In this document: positions 19,501 to 28,931 of the stretch, piece after piece | How positions within the stretch are numbered: the first letter of the stretch is position 1 | Layout: each line of letters begins with the position of its first letter | Source: Massilia sp. R2A-15 | Lineage (GTDB): Bacteria; Pseudomonadota; Gammaproteobacteria; Burkholderiales; Burkholderiaceae_D | Reading direction: 5' to 3' | Assembly (NCBI RefSeq): GCF_030704305.1 | Contig: NZ_CP131935.1 | Location: 2,604,001 to 2,668,000, forward strand | Length of the DNA: 64,000 nt | Program-made: the position numbers and the translations under genes | Notes under the pieces: generated by a model | Database searches by the model: none | What the model was told of the DNA's origin: nothing | What the model saw: the letters and a program-made list of their open reading frames with translations, nothing else

Positions 19501-21360
19501 CTAGTACGGCAGCGCGCACAGGCAGTGCGTCACGGCCGCATACGGCTTCTTGCCGTCGGCAAGCTCGGACAGCCAGCCCAGCTCGCGCGTGACGTCGGCC
19601 ACCGCGGCTGCCGGCAGGCCGGCGGGCATTAGCCCCAGCTTGACCTGCACGTTGAACATCTGCGCCTCCGATACGCCGAACAGGCCAAGCAGGTGTTCGA
19701 CGGCCGAGCCCTGGCGCTCGATGTAGGCCACCCGGTAGCCCGGCGCCAGTTTGGCGCGCGTCGCCGCCGACGCCAGCGCGTCGCGGTAGCTGCCCAGCCG
19801 GTCGACCAGCCCGCGCTCCTTGGCCTGCGCGCCGGTCCACACGCGGCCCTGCCCCACTTCGTCGATCTTCTCGGGCGTGGTCTTGCGCGCCTGCGCGGCC
19901 TTGGCGGTGAACTCGCTGTAAATATGGTTGATGCTGCTCTGGACCAGCTGGCCGAAGCGCGGGTCCATCGGCCGCAGCGGATTGTAGGCGTCGGCCAGCC
20001 ACGTGGTGGTGGTGCCGGCAGTGTGGATGCCCAGCTTGTCGACCACTTTTTCGGCGGTCGGCAAAATCGCGAACACGCCGATCGAGCCGGTGATGGTGGC
20101 CGGATCGGCGATCACTTCGTCGGACGCCATCGAGATCCAGTAGCCGCCCGACGCGGCCACGTTGCCCATCGAGACCACCACCGGCTTGCCGGCCTGGCGC
20201 GTCAGTTCCAGCTCGCGCCGGATCAGCTCCGAACCGAAGGCGCTGCCGCCGGGCGAGTCGACGCGCAGTACGACCGCCTTGATCTGGTCGTCCTCGCGCG
20301 CGCGGCGAATCAGCTCGGACGTGGACCTGCCGCCGATGGCGCCGGGATTTGCGGTGCCTTCGGTGATGTCGCCCGACGCGACGATCACGCCGACCGCGTC
20401 GCCGAACAGCTTGGGATGGTGCCGCCCCACATAATCTTCGAAGCTCACGTGGCGGAAGGTCTTGCCTTCGAGGTCGGGCGCGCCCTGCTTGATCATCATC
20501 GCGCGCAGCTCGTCGCGCGTCATCAGGCCATCGACCAGCTTCGCCTGCAGCACCAGCCTGGCGGCGTCGCCCTTCGCTTCGTCCATCAGACTGGGCAGGT
20601 TGTCGATCATCTTGTTGATGGCGCCGGCGGGCAGCTTGCGCTGCTGCTCGACCTGCGCGGTGTAGCCGTCCCACAGCGCGTTGTAGAGGAAGGATTCGGC
20701 CTCGCTGGCCGCGTCCGACGGACCGTTGCCGATGTACGGCTCGGCGAAACTCTTGTAGGTGCCGACCTTCATCAGGTTGACCGTGACGCCGATCTTGTCG
20801 AGCGCGTCGCGATAGTAATTGCGGTGGCGGCCGAAGCCCTTGATGTTCAACACGCCCATCGGGTGCAGGTAGACCTTGCTGGCGTGCGAAGCGATCAGGT
20901 ACTGGCGCTGGTCGTAATTGTCGCCCCAGGCGATGACGGGCTTGCCGGCTGCCTTGACGCGGTCGACCGCGGCGCCCACTTCGTTGAGCATCGCCATGCC
21001 CGCGCCGTCCATGTCTTCCAGCAGCAGCACGACGCTGCCGATCGAGGCGTCGCCGGCGGCGTTGTCGAGCGCCGTCAGCACGTCGCGCAGCTGGACGGTG
21101 CGCTTGGCGTCGCCGCCGATGTTGGCCATCAGCGCATCGCGCACGTTGCCGCTGCTTTGTTCGACCAGCGCGCCCTTCAGGTCGAGCAGCAGCGCCGTCT
21201 TCGGCGCCAGCGGCTTGACGCCGCCGCCGAACCACGCCACCAGGATGATGATGACGATGGTGAGGAAGATCAGGTTGAGCAGCGTGCGGCGGGTGGCGTC
21301 GATAAAGCGCCAGAACATGCCGAAACCGCGGCGCAGGGAAGTCATGGGTTTGAAGGACAT
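19501..21360 (-). CDS. sppA: Signal peptide peptidase SppA, long (67K) type
   Basis: The protein has 619 residues, similar to E. coli SppA. An N-terminal anchor (LLNLIFLTIVIIILVAWFGG) precedes two tandem ClpP-like S49 domains. The general-base Lys is in VGTYKSFAEP of the first domain and the nucleophile Ser in NVAASGGYWIS of the second, so the Ser/Lys dyad is intact. It degrades cleaved signal peptides in the inner membrane, with the catalytic bowl facing the periplasm. I prefer ATG 21360, which has GGAG five bases upstream, over GTG 21366. Confidence 0.93.
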   Translation of the reverse strand: MSFKPMTSLRRGFGMFWRFIDATRRTLLNLIFLTIVIIILVAWFGGGVKPLAPKTALLLDLKGALVEQSSGNVRDALMANIGGDAKRTVQLRDVLTALDNAAGDASIGSVVLLLEDMDGAGMAMLNEVGAAVDRVKAAGKPVIAWGDNYDQRQYLIASHASKVYLHPMGVLNIKGFGRHRNYYRDALDKIGVTVNLMKVGTYKSFAEPYIGNGPSDAASEAESFLYNALWDGYTAQVEQQRKLPAGAINKMIDNLPSLMDEAKGDAARLVLQAKLVDGLMTRDELRAMMIKQGAPDLEGKTFRHVSFEDYVGRHHPKLFGDAVGVIVASGDITEGTANPGAIGGRSTSELIRRAREDDQIKAVVLRVDSPGGSAFGSELIRRELELTRQAGKPVVVSMGNVAASGGYWISMASDEVIADPATITGSIGVFAILPTAEKVVDKLGIHTAGTTTTWLADAYNPLRPMDPRFGQLVQSSINHIYSEFTAKAAQARKTTPEKIDEVGQGRVWTGAQAKERGLVDRLGSYRDALASAATRAKLAPGYRVAYIERQGSAVEHLLGLFGVSEAQMFNVQVKLGLMPAGLPAAAVADVTRELGWLSELADGKKPYAAVTHCLCALPY

Positions 21361-21414
21361 CGGCACTCCGGCAATGGATTAAGCGAACCAGCGCTCACTG
21401 TAAGCGAAAAAACG

Positions 21415-22881
21415 TCAAGCCGGCGCGGCGACCGCCAGTTTCTCCGGCCGCGAGATCGCCCACAGGCCGGCAAACACCAATATGCCATTGACCATCAACA
21501 GTTCAAGCCCGAAGCGGTAAGTTCCGAACAGTTGCTGCTGATACAGCTCAAGCAGCGCGCAGATCACCGGCGCGCCGATGGTGACGATCGGCACCAGGCG
21601 GTCGTTCAGGGTGCGCCGGGTCAGGATGCCGAAGCCGAACAGGCCGAGCAAGGGGCCGTAGGTGTAGGCGGCCAGTTTCAGGATCACGCCGATCATGCTG
21701 GCGTTGTCGACCCATTTGAACACCAGCACCAGCGCCAGGAACAGGAAGGCGAAACCGAGGTGCACGCGCTGGCGCCAGCGCACCTTCTGCTGCTCCGTCA
21801 GATCGTCGCGCCGCTTGATGCCCAGCAGGTCGATGCAGACGGTCGAGGTCAGCGCGGTGATGGCGCCGTCGGCGCTGGGGAACAGCGCGGACACCAGCGC
21901 GATCAGGAAGATCACCTGCACCGCGGCCGGCAGATGGCCGGTGACGATGGCCGGGAACAGCTGGTCGCCCTGGGCGGTCACGCCGACGATCGGCGCGTAG
22001 AGGTGCAGCAGGCCGCCGAGGAACAGGAACAGCGACAGCACGATCACCAGCACCACGGTCAGGCTGAGCAGGTTTTTCTGCGAGTCGGCCAGGGTCTTGA
22101 CGGAGATGGTCTTTTGCATCATCTCCTGGTCCATGCCGGTCATGGTCAGCACGATGAAGGCGCCGGCGACCACCTGCTTGAGCCAGAAACTCGGGCTGTC
22201 CGGCGCGGTCGTGAAGATGCGCGAGAGGCCGCGCGCGTCCATCTGGGCCAGGCTGTCGCCGACCGACAGGTGCAGCTGGCCGAGCAGGAACACCACGCAG
22301 GCGACCAGGCCGATCAACATGCAGGTCGTCTGCAGCGTGTCGGTCCAGACGATGGTTTTCACGCCGCCCTGGTAGGTGTACACCAGGATCATGGCGAGAA
22401 TGACCAGGGTGGTCAGCCAGAACGGCACGCCCAGGCTGTCGAGGATGATGACCTGCAGGATGTTGACGACCAGGTACAGGCGCGCGGTGGCGCCCAGCAG
22501 GCGCGACAGGATGAAGAACGATGCGCCGCTCTGGTAGGCGCGGCGGCCCAGGCGCACGTCGAGGTAGTGGTAGATCGAGGTGAGCTTGAGGCGATAGTAC
22601 AGCGGCAGCAGGATGTAGGCGACGGCGATGTAGCCAACGACGTAGCCAAGCAGGATCTGGCCGTAGCCGAAGCCGTCGCGGCCGACCGCGCCGGGCACGC
22701 TGATGAAGGTGGCGCCGGACAGGGTGGTACCCACCATGCCGAATGCGACGAGCATCCAGTTGCTGCTCTTGTTGCCGATGAAGAAACTATCGTTGTTGGC
22801 GTTGCGGGAGGTGGCCCAGGCGACGCCGAGCAGCAGCGCGAAATAGCCAATCAGGATGCAAAAAAGTAAAGCTGGGGACAT
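21415..22881 (-). CDS. Sodium:solute symporter (SSS family)
   Basis: The protein has 488 residues with about 13 hydrophobic helices and SSS-family features: GMVGTTLSGATFISVPGAVG near residues 47-70, GGVKTIVWTDTLQ near 165, and a C-terminal GPLLGLFGFGILTRR. It would import a solute with sodium across the inner membrane. The substrate is not clear; proline, pantothenate and sialic acid carriers share this fold. It is followed by sppA after 54 bp on the same strand, which may be chance. Confidence 0.88.
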   Translation of the reverse strand: MSPALLFCILIGYFALLLGVAWATSRNANNDSFFIGNKSSNWMLVAFGMVGTTLSGATFISVPGAVGRDGFGYGQILLGYVVGYIAVAYILLPLYYRLKLTSIYHYLDVRLGRRAYQSGASFFILSRLLGATARLYLVVNILQVIILDSLGVPFWLTTLVILAMILVYTYQGGVKTIVWTDTLQTTCMLIGLVACVVFLLGQLHLSVGDSLAQMDARGLSRIFTTAPDSPSFWLKQVVAGAFIVLTMTGMDQEMMQKTISVKTLADSQKNLLSLTVVLVIVLSLFLFLGGLLHLYAPIVGVTAQGDQLFPAIVTGHLPAAVQVIFLIALVSALFPSADGAITALTSTVCIDLLGIKRRDDLTEQQKVRWRQRVHLGFAFLFLALVLVFKWVDNASMIGVILKLAAYTYGPLLGLFGFGILTRRTLNDRLVPIVTIGAPVICALLELYQQQLFGTYRFGLELLMVNGILVFAGLWAISRPEKLAVAAPA

Positions 22882-22928
22882 GGCGGAAGCGAGGGTTGAT
22901 CAGGTCGCCAGCAATATACACCAACGGA

Positions 22929-23019
22929 GGGGACTGGTCCTGCGGACCTGTCCCCATTTTGAAATTCCAGCGATATCAGCGAAAACCAGAATGGGGTCAG
23001 GTCCGCAGGACCAGACCCC
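22929..23019. repeat. Inverted pair of the 27-bp repeat
   Basis: The copy at 22929-22955 starts GGGGACTGG and ends CCTGTCCCC; the inverted copy at 22993-23019 has the standard GGGGTCAGG/CCAGACCCC ends. In the first copy the fifth base pair has switched from T:A to A:T, keeping the stem closed. Both lie between the symporter start and the end of the 23067 gene. Confidence 0.88.
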
Positions 23020-23066
23020 GATGCTGCAAATTTCGACGCTGAGGACGCCGCGGTGACCAGAGCACT

Positions 23067-23492
23067 TCAGATTTCCTCGCCCCTGACCCGCTCGAACGGC
23101 CCGATGCACGTTTCCAGCGTTTCGTCGGCGCACATCAGGAAAATCTGGCCGGACGGATGGAAGCGCAGGTAGTTGGTCGCCGTGGTGCCGACCTTCATCA
23201 CCTCGCCCGAACAATCCTGCTTGCCGTTGTCCTTGACGATCTTGTCGTCGAGCCGATAGAAGCCCTTGTCGCTGGGCTTCTCGAGGATGGCGAACTCGCT
23301 CTCGGACACCTCGTGCGCGCTGGTCACCAGGCTGGTGCCGTCGCCGCGGAACCGGTAGGTCTCCGAACAGCGGCCGTCCGGCAGCGTGAGCCGCCACACG
23401 CCGATGATCGGATGGTTGGACGACGGCGGCGCCGCGCCCGCCCCCATGCACAGCAGTGCCAGCGACAATCCCACTCCCGCAAGCGAACGCAT
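23067..23492 (-). CDS. Small exported protein of unknown function
   Basis: The protein has 141 residues. The ATG at 23492 has AAGGAGAG six bases upstream; a TTG five codons earlier is less likely. A signal peptide (MRSLAGVGLSLALLCMGAGA) precedes a small domain with IIGVWRLTLPDGRCSETYRF and three or four Cys, which resembles lipocalin-like or META-type periplasmic barrels in its GxW opening. I do not recognise a named family. The preceding gene on the same strand is the NYN protein 87 bp away. Confidence 0.65.
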   Translation of the reverse strand: MRSLAGVGLSLALLCMGAGAAPPSSNHPIIGVWRLTLPDGRCSETYRFRGDGTSLVTSAHEVSESEFAILEKPSDKGFYRLDDKIVKDNGKQDCSGEVMKVGTTATNYLRFHPSGQIFLMCADETLETCIGPFERVRGEEI

Positions 23493-23579
23493 GACGCTCT
23501 CCTTCAAGATGATCGTGTTCCCGACATCTTAGTGTGCGCCGATTTCGTCCGCTCGTCGCGTCCTGCCGAGCGGCAATCG

Positions 23580-24869
23580 TTAACCGTTGTCGGCGACCGC
23601 CTTCGGCTTGGCCGGGCGGCGAGGACGCGCCGCCGGCTTGCGCGCGGCTTTGGACTTCGGCGCTTCGGCTTCGGCCACCACCGGTTCCGGCGCAGGTTCC
23701 GGCGCAGGCGGCAAAGCCAGCGGCTCCGTCGCTGCCTCGACTGCGACCGTCGCCTTCTTCCGTGCCGCCGCCTTGCGCGCGCCTTCACGCGGCGGGCGGC
23801 GCTTCTCGGCCACCGGCGCCTCTTCGGCGACCGGCGCAGGCGCCTCTTCGACCACCACCGCCTCGACCGCCGGCTCCGGTTCCGGCGGCGTGACTACCGG
23901 TGCGCGGAAATCGGTGCGGCCGCGGCCACGGCCGCGCGGCTTGGCGGCCGGCGTTTCGACCGGTTCCGGCGCCGCTGCCGGCTCCTCTACCTGCACCACC
24001 GGCGCCACCGCCACCGGCTCGGCCGGCGCTGCCTGCGCGCCGGAGCTGCGGTAGACATACGCGCCGGATTTCTCGTCGCGGCCAAATTCGAGCATGCCGC
24101 GCGCCTGCGCCTCTTCCAGCAGGTTGCCGAAGGTGCGGAAGCCGAAGTAGGTCTCGTTGAAGTCCGGACGGCGGCGCTTGAGCGTATCTTTCAGCAGCGA
24201 AGCCCAGATCTTGCCGCTGTCGCCACGTTCGGACACCAGCGCGTCGAACATCTCGACGACCATCTCGATGGCCTGCGCCTTGCGCGCTTCCAGCTCTTCC
24301 TTGCGCTTGTTGCCGCCTTCGTCGGGCGACGCCGCGCGCTTTTGCTGCGGCTGCGACTTGCGCTCGTCGCGCTTGGCCGCGGCGCGCTTCACTTCGCGCA
24401 CCAGGTCGTCGTAGAAAATGAATTCGTCGCAGTTCGCCACCAGCAGGTCCGAGGTGGACTGCTTCACGCCCACGCCGATCACCTGCTTGTTATTCTCGCG
24501 CAGCTTCGACACCAGCGGCGAGAAGTCGGAGTCGCCGGAGATGATGACGAAGGTGTTGACGTGAGACTTGGTATAGCACAGGTCGAGCGCATCGACGACC
24601 AGGCGGATGTCGGCCGAGTTCTTGCCGGACTGGCGCACGTGCGGGATTTCGATCAGCTCGAAGTTCGCTTCATGCATCGTGGCCTTGAACCCCTTGTAGC
24701 GCTCCCAGTCGCAGTAGGCCTTCTTGACGACGATGCTGCCCTTGAGAAGAAGCCGTTCGAGCACCGGCTTGATGTCGAATTTTTCGTAGTTGGCGTCGCG
24801 GACGCCCAGTGCGACGTTTTCAAAATCGCAGAACACCGCCATGCTGATGTTTTCGGGGGATGAAGCCAT
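23580..24869 (-). CDS. NYN-domain nuclease-like protein with OST-HTH/LOTUS domain
   Basis: The protein has 429 residues. Residues about 8-150 form a NYN (DUF88/LabA-like, PIN-related) domain with the acidic residues expected for metal-dependent RNA cleavage (FCDFENVALG; IISGDSDFSPLV; SADIRLVVDAL). Residues about 195-275 form an OST-HTH/LOTUS domain (GDSGKIWASLLKDTLKRRRP; TFGNLLEEA). The last 150 residues are Pro/Ala/Glu then Lys/Arg/Ala-rich and probably disordered, with a basic end suited to nucleic acid binding. The pairing of NYN with OST-HTH is known in bacteria and suggests RNA processing, but the target is unknown. Confidence 0.85.
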   Translation of the reverse strand: MASSPENISMAVFCDFENVALGVRDANYEKFDIKPVLERLLLKGSIVVKKAYCDWERYKGFKATMHEANFELIEIPHVRQSGKNSADIRLVVDALDLCYTKSHVNTFVIISGDSDFSPLVSKLRENNKQVIGVGVKQSTSDLLVANCDEFIFYDDLVREVKRAAAKRDERKSQPQQKRAASPDEGGNKRKEELEARKAQAIEMVVEMFDALVSERGDSGKIWASLLKDTLKRRRPDFNETYFGFRTFGNLLEEAQARGMLEFGRDEKSGAYVYRSSGAQAAPAEPVAVAPVVQVEEPAAAPEPVETPAAKPRGRGRGRTDFRAPVVTPPEPEPAVEAVVVEEAPAPVAEEAPVAEKRRPPREGARKAAARKKATVAVEAATEPLALPPAPEPAPEPVVAEAEAPKSKAARKPAARPRRPAKPKAVADNG

Positions 24870-24950
24870 AATGTTGTTTTCTGTGGAGGTGTGTGGCTGA
24901 GAATCCGCAGATTATACGCAACAACATTCAAATGGCGTCACCCCAGACGA

Positions 24951-25370
24951 TTACAGGCGGTCCACGGTGGCCTGGTCCGGCACCCCGTCGAAGAACTTGT
25001 TGATGCACTCGACGAAGACCGCTTCGTCCGGCGCCACTTCGGAAAACAGCGTCATCGACGAATGGAATTTCAGGTCGTCGGGGGCGTCGAAGATCTCCTC
25101 GACGGCCTTGTCGTCGATGGCCGCCACGAGCGCGCTGCACTCGCGCAGGCGCGCGCCGAGCAGCGGGTGGGCCAGATAGGCGGCCGCCTCGTCGGCCGAT
25201 GAGATGGCGTAGGTCTGGGCCATCGCGCTGTGGCCGAGGCCGGCGATCTGGGGGAAGATGAACCACATCCAGTGCGTCTGCTTGCGCCCTGCTTTCAGTT
25301 CGGCGACGACCTTTCGGTAGACGGGCGCTTGCGCTTCGACGAAGCGCTCGAGGTTGAATTGAGTGTCCAT
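24951..25370 (-). CDS. DUF1810 family protein
   Basis: The protein has 139 residues matching the DUF1810 pattern: an N-terminal FNLERFVEAQ, the core THWMWFIFPQIAGLG and the later HPLLGARLREC and DDLKFHSSMTLF stretches. The family is small, cytoplasmic and of unproven function. Divergent from the DUF3820 gene with a 54-bp gap. The start is the only ATG that retains the conserved N terminus. Confidence 0.85.
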   Translation of the reverse strand: MDTQFNLERFVEAQAPVYRKVVAELKAGRKQTHWMWFIFPQIAGLGHSAMAQTYAISSADEAAAYLAHPLLGARLRECSALVAAIDDKAVEEIFDAPDDLKFHSSMTLFSEVAPDEAVFVECINKFFDGVPDQATVDRL

Positions 25371-25424
25371 GTCGGGCCTCCTTCCGCTCGCATTCTAGCG
25401 CGGGGCCGTGCTACAGTGGCGCGC

Positions 25425-25634
25425 ATGAAACCGGAACACCTGCAACTGCTGCTGACGCGCGACATGCCGTATGGGAAGTACAAGGGACGCAAGCTGGCCG
25501 AACTGCCGGGGCACTACCTGGGATGGTTCGCGCGCGAGGGATTTCCGCGCGGCGAACTGGGCGAACTGATCGCGCTGATGTACGAACTCGATCACAACGA
25601 CTTGCGGGGCTTGCTCGATCCGCTGCGGCGCTGA
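25425..25634 (+). CDS. DUF3820 family protein
   Basis: The protein has 69 residues (MKPEHLQLLLTRDMPYGKYK...). The motif MPYGKYKGRKLAELPGHYL followed by WFAREGFPRGELG is typical of DUF3820, a family annotated in databases as a putative quorum-sensing-regulated virulence factor without firm biochemical role. The open frame upstream of the ATG at 25425 overlaps the divergent DUF1810 gene and is shadow. The gene ends 8 bp before a repeat pair. Confidence 0.85.
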   Translation: MKPEHLQLLLTRDMPYGKYKGRKLAELPGHYLGWFAREGFPRGELGELIALMYELDHNDLRGLLDPLRR

Positions 25635-25642
25635 GCGAAGGC

Positions 25643-25716
25643 GGGGTCTGGTCCTGCGGACCTGACCCCATTTTGAACTGCTCGAAGATGGGGTCAGGTC
25701 CGCAGGACCAGACCCC
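25643..25716. repeat. Inverted pair of the 27-bp repeat in a convergent gap
   Basis: A forward copy at 25643-25669 is followed by ATTTT, and an inverted copy at 25690-25716 is its exact reverse complement. The two fill most of the 93-bp gap between the DUF3820 gene and the c-di-GMP protein gene. Confidence 0.9.
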
Positions 25717-25727
25717 GATACATCACC

Positions 25728-27860
25728 TCAGCGGCCTACCTGCAGGCGCGCGCCCTGCTGCTGCATCCGCGCGAACTCGTCGCCCGTCACCGCCGCGCTG
25801 AACAGCCATCCCTGCAGCTGGTCGCAGCCCAGGTCGCGCAGGAACGCCATCTGCTCGGCCGTCTCGACGCCTTCGGCCACGATCTCCTGGCGCAGCTGCT
25901 GCGCCATCGTGACGATTGCCCGCGCAATGGCGCAGTCGTTCTCGCCGTCCGGCAGCCCGACCACGAAGGAGCGGTCGATCTTGAGCGTGCTGATCGGGAA
26001 TTTCTTCAGGTAGGCCAGGCTCGAATAGCCGGTGCCGAAGTCGTCCAGCGCCAGCGCCAGTCCCATCGCCACCAGCTCGTTCATGATGGCAATCACGCTG
26101 TCGCTGCCGCCCACCAGCAGGCTCTCGGTAATCTCCAGCATGATCTGCTCGGGCAGCACACCATGCCGGTCGAGCACTTGTTGGATGCGGGCCGGCAGGC
26201 GTCGGTCGAACTGGCGCGCCGACAGGTTGATCGCCACCGGCGGCATCGCCAGGCCGGCGTCCTTCCAGGCGCGGACCTGGCGGCAGGCCTCGTCGAGCAC
26301 CCAGGCGCCGATGTCGAAGATCAGCCCCGTCTCTTCGGCCAGCGGGATGAATTCGGCCGGCGGCACCATGCCGCGCTCGGGATGGCGCCAGCGGATCAGC
26401 GCCTCGGCCCCAACCATCCGGCCGCTGCGCAGGCTCACCTTCGGCTGGTAGTGCAGCTCGAGCTGGCCGCCCGCCAGCGCGGCGCGCAGCTCGTTCTCGA
26501 GCCGCAGGTGGTCCTTGGCGCGCTGGTCCATCTCTTCGCTGTAGAACAGGAAGCGGTCGTCCGCGCCCGCCTCCACCCTGGCCACCGCGACGTCGGCGTA
26601 GCGGATCAGCGTGGCGGTGTCGGTGCTGTCCTCGAGGTAGACGGCGACACCGATGCGCGCGCCCACACGCAGGCTGTGCGCGCCGGCGGCGACCGGCTGC
26701 GCCAGCGTGGCCAGCAGCTTCTGGGCGACGATGCCGGCGTGCTCGCGCTTTTCGATGTGCGGCAGCGCCACGGCGAACTTCACGGTGTCGATGCGCGCCA
26801 GGATGTCCGCGTCGCGCAGCGCGCCACGAAAGCGCCGCCCGACTTCGCGCACCGCGTCGCCGGCGACGTCGGCCCCGAGCGACTCGCCGTACGCGGCGAC
26901 CCGGTCCACTTCGATCACCAGCAGCGCGCCGTATTCGCTGGCGCGCCGCGCTTCGCTGAGCATCTGGTCGACCAGGTGGTTGAACAGGCTGCGGTTCGGC
27001 AGCCCGGTCAGGGTGTCGTAGTTTGCCAGGCGCTGCATGCGCGCCTCGGCGTCCTTGTGCACGCCGATGTCGGAAAACAGCGAAAACGCATGGGTGACCG
27101 CGCCGGCGGCGTCGCGCACCACGCTGATCGTCACCGTCTGCGGAAACGGCTCGCCGCTCTTGTGCCGGCCGACGATCTCGCCGCGCCACGGCCCGTGGCC
27201 TTGCATCGCGGCGCGCACCTTGGCCACCAGGTCGGCGTCATGCACGCCGGCGCTGAGCATGTCGGCGCCTTGGCCGAGCGCTTCGGCCGCCGAGTAGCCG
27301 GTCAGGCGGGAGAACGCGGCGTTTACCGAGACGATGCGCTGCCCGGCGTCGGTGATCAGCACGCCGTAGTCGCTGTCTTCGATCATGCGCGAATGCAGCG
27401 CGAGCTTGTCCTGCCCGGTGAGCGCGCCGGCCGCCGGCGCCAGACGCACCATCACGCCGGCCGGCTCGCCCGCGTCGTCGTGGATCATCGACAGCGCCAT
27501 CGCCACCCGCACGATCTCGCCGCTCTTCGTGCGCCGCAGGACCTCGACCGGCGCGCTGCCGGGCTCCGCGAACCAGCCGGCCGGTTCGTCGCCATCGTCG
27601 GCATCGAGAAACAGTACATGCTGGCCGAGCGCTTCGTCGGGCGTATAGCCGAACAGCGCGTGGGCGCCGCGGTTCCAGCCGGTCACGTAGCCGGCCAGGT
27701 CGAGCGAAAGCGCCGGCTCCTCGTCGTCGCCGTCGGCGCGCGCGCCGGCCGCGGCCAGCGCCTCATCGAGTTCGCACAGCACTGCGTCGAGCGCGGCGCC
27801 CTGCAGCGAACGCGCGGCGCGCGCCAGCCGCAGGCAGCGGTCCAGCGCGGCGTCAGGCAT
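25728..27860 (-). CDS. PAS-PAS-GGDEF(degenerate)-EAL c-di-GMP phosphodiesterase
   Basis: The protein has 710 residues: PAS at about 48-140 and 150-265, a GGDEF fold at 275-430, and EAL at 445-700. The cyclase signature is lost: where ARxGGDEFAV is expected the chain reads ARIDTVKFAV, so diguanylate cyclase activity is unlikely. The EAL domain keeps its catalytic and metal motifs (GAEALIRWRHP; INLSARQF; ITESLLV; LDDFGTGYSS; LKIDRSFV; AEGVET), so c-di-GMP hydrolysis is expected, controlled by PAS-sensed signals and perhaps by nucleotide binding to the dead GGDEF. No membrane segment is present. It overlaps the upstream HDOD gene by 8 bp. Confidence 0.9.
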   Translation of the reverse strand: MPDAALDRCLRLARAARSLQGAALDAVLCELDEALAAAGARADGDDEEPALSLDLAGYVTGWNRGAHALFGYTPDEALGQHVLFLDADDGDEPAGWFAEPGSAPVEVLRRTKSGEIVRVAMALSMIHDDAGEPAGVMVRLAPAAGALTGQDKLALHSRMIEDSDYGVLITDAGQRIVSVNAAFSRLTGYSAAEALGQGADMLSAGVHDADLVAKVRAAMQGHGPWRGEIVGRHKSGEPFPQTVTISVVRDAAGAVTHAFSLFSDIGVHKDAEARMQRLANYDTLTGLPNRSLFNHLVDQMLSEARRASEYGALLVIEVDRVAAYGESLGADVAGDAVREVGRRFRGALRDADILARIDTVKFAVALPHIEKREHAGIVAQKLLATLAQPVAAGAHSLRVGARIGVAVYLEDSTDTATLIRYADVAVARVEAGADDRFLFYSEEMDQRAKDHLRLENELRAALAGGQLELHYQPKVSLRSGRMVGAEALIRWRHPERGMVPPAEFIPLAEETGLIFDIGAWVLDEACRQVRAWKDAGLAMPPVAINLSARQFDRRLPARIQQVLDRHGVLPEQIMLEITESLLVGGSDSVIAIMNELVAMGLALALDDFGTGYSSLAYLKKFPISTLKIDRSFVVGLPDGENDCAIARAIVTMAQQLRQEIVAEGVETAEQMAFLRDLGCDQLQGWLFSAAVTGDEFARMQQQGARLQVGR

Positions 27861-28839
27861 TCCCCTGGCTCTCGCGCAGCGCGCCCTGCATCCAGCCGGC
27901 GGCGTCCACCATCGCCTGATTAAAGTCCTGGCGCGGGATCTGCAGCGCCTCGAGCTGGGCGGCCACGCCTTCGAGGTCGCCCCGTTCGGCGCGCTCGAAC
28001 AGCATCAGCAGCGTGCCAAGTTCGCCCTCGCGCCGCAGCAGCGCGGCATGCACCGCGTCGCCCAGCGCCAGCGGCGCCAGCACTTCGGTCAGCGGCATCC
28101 CGAACAGCACGCCGAGCAGCGAGAACATGCCCGCCATGAAGCCCTGGTCCTGGGTGTTCTTGTCCAGGCCGCGCGACCTGGCCAGCAGCTCGAGCGCGCG
28201 GGCGCGCATCGCCACCCGCGCCAGCAGCATCGCCGAGCGCACGTCATTCTGGCGCGCGGCGAACAGCATCAGGTTGAGCCAGCGGCGCAGTTGCTGGCGC
28301 CCCAGCATCAGCAGCGCCTGCGAGAAGCTGGTGATGCGGCGCCCGCCGGCTACGCCGAGCGAGTTCACCAAGCGCAGCAGGTTGTACGACAGCGTCGGGT
28401 CGCGCCGCAGCAGCGCTTCGATTTCGTGGGTGTCGGCGTCGGCCGAGACCAGCTGCACCATTTGCAGCGCGGTGGCGCGCGAGGCGGCTTGGGGGCCGGT
28501 GGCCTTGGGCGGCGGCGCCATGCACCAGTCGCCGTCCACCCATGCCGCGGCCGGCGGCAGGTAATCCGGCTCCAGCCGGTCGTCGGCGCGGCACAGCGCG
28601 CCCGCCGCCATTTCCTTCCAGCCGGCGTCCTGCAGGGCGAGCGCCGCGGCGGGCGCGATCTGCGGACGGTAGAAACAGTCGAAGCCGCCGGAGAGGGCCT
28701 CGAACGGCTCGGCGCCGAACAGCGGCAGCAGGGCCGCGGCGTCGCCCGCGCCGGCGTCGATCAGCAAGCCGGCGGGCTTGCCGGTGCGGTCGCCCAGCAC
28801 CCGGAAAAAGACCAGCGGAACAGGTATCGTGGCATTCAT
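27853..28839 (-). CDS. HDOD-domain signalling protein
   Basis: The protein has 328 residues. The C-terminal two thirds is an HDOD domain (DTHEIEALLRRDPTLSYNLL; LLMLGRQQLRRWLNLMLFA) lacking the metal-binding His-Asp pairs of true HD phosphohydrolases. The N-terminal 120 residues look like a rundown EAL-type region, the arrangement of YuxH-like proteins, without catalytic motifs. The overlap with the downstream EAL protein implies co-translation and joint work in c-di-GMP or stress signalling; that role is inferred from context. Confidence 0.8.
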   Translation of the reverse strand: MNATIPVPLVFFRVLGDRTGKPAGLLIDAGAGDAAALLPLFGAEPFEALSGGFDCFYRPQIAPAAALALQDAGWKEMAAGALCRADDRLEPDYLPPAAAWVDGDWCMAPPPKATGPQAASRATALQMVQLVSADADTHEIEALLRRDPTLSYNLLRLVNSLGVAGGRRITSFSQALLMLGRQQLRRWLNLMLFAARQNDVRSAMLLARVAMRARALELLARSRGLDKNTQDQGFMAGMFSLLGVLFGMPLTEVLAPLALGDAVHAALLRREGELGTLLMLFERAERGDLEGVAAQLEALQIPRQDFNQAMVDAAGWMQGALRESQGNA

Positions 28840-28931
28840 TGCAAGCTTCGGAAATCGTGACTATCGTTGTCCATGTTACCTCGAAAGTGTTGATTTCTAC
28901 CAACATTTCGCGCATGGCTGTGGACCGATTG

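Noticed and set aside
25643..25716. CRISPR array
   Set aside because: The palindromic repeats are inverted, only two per locus, with no regular spacers and no cas genes.
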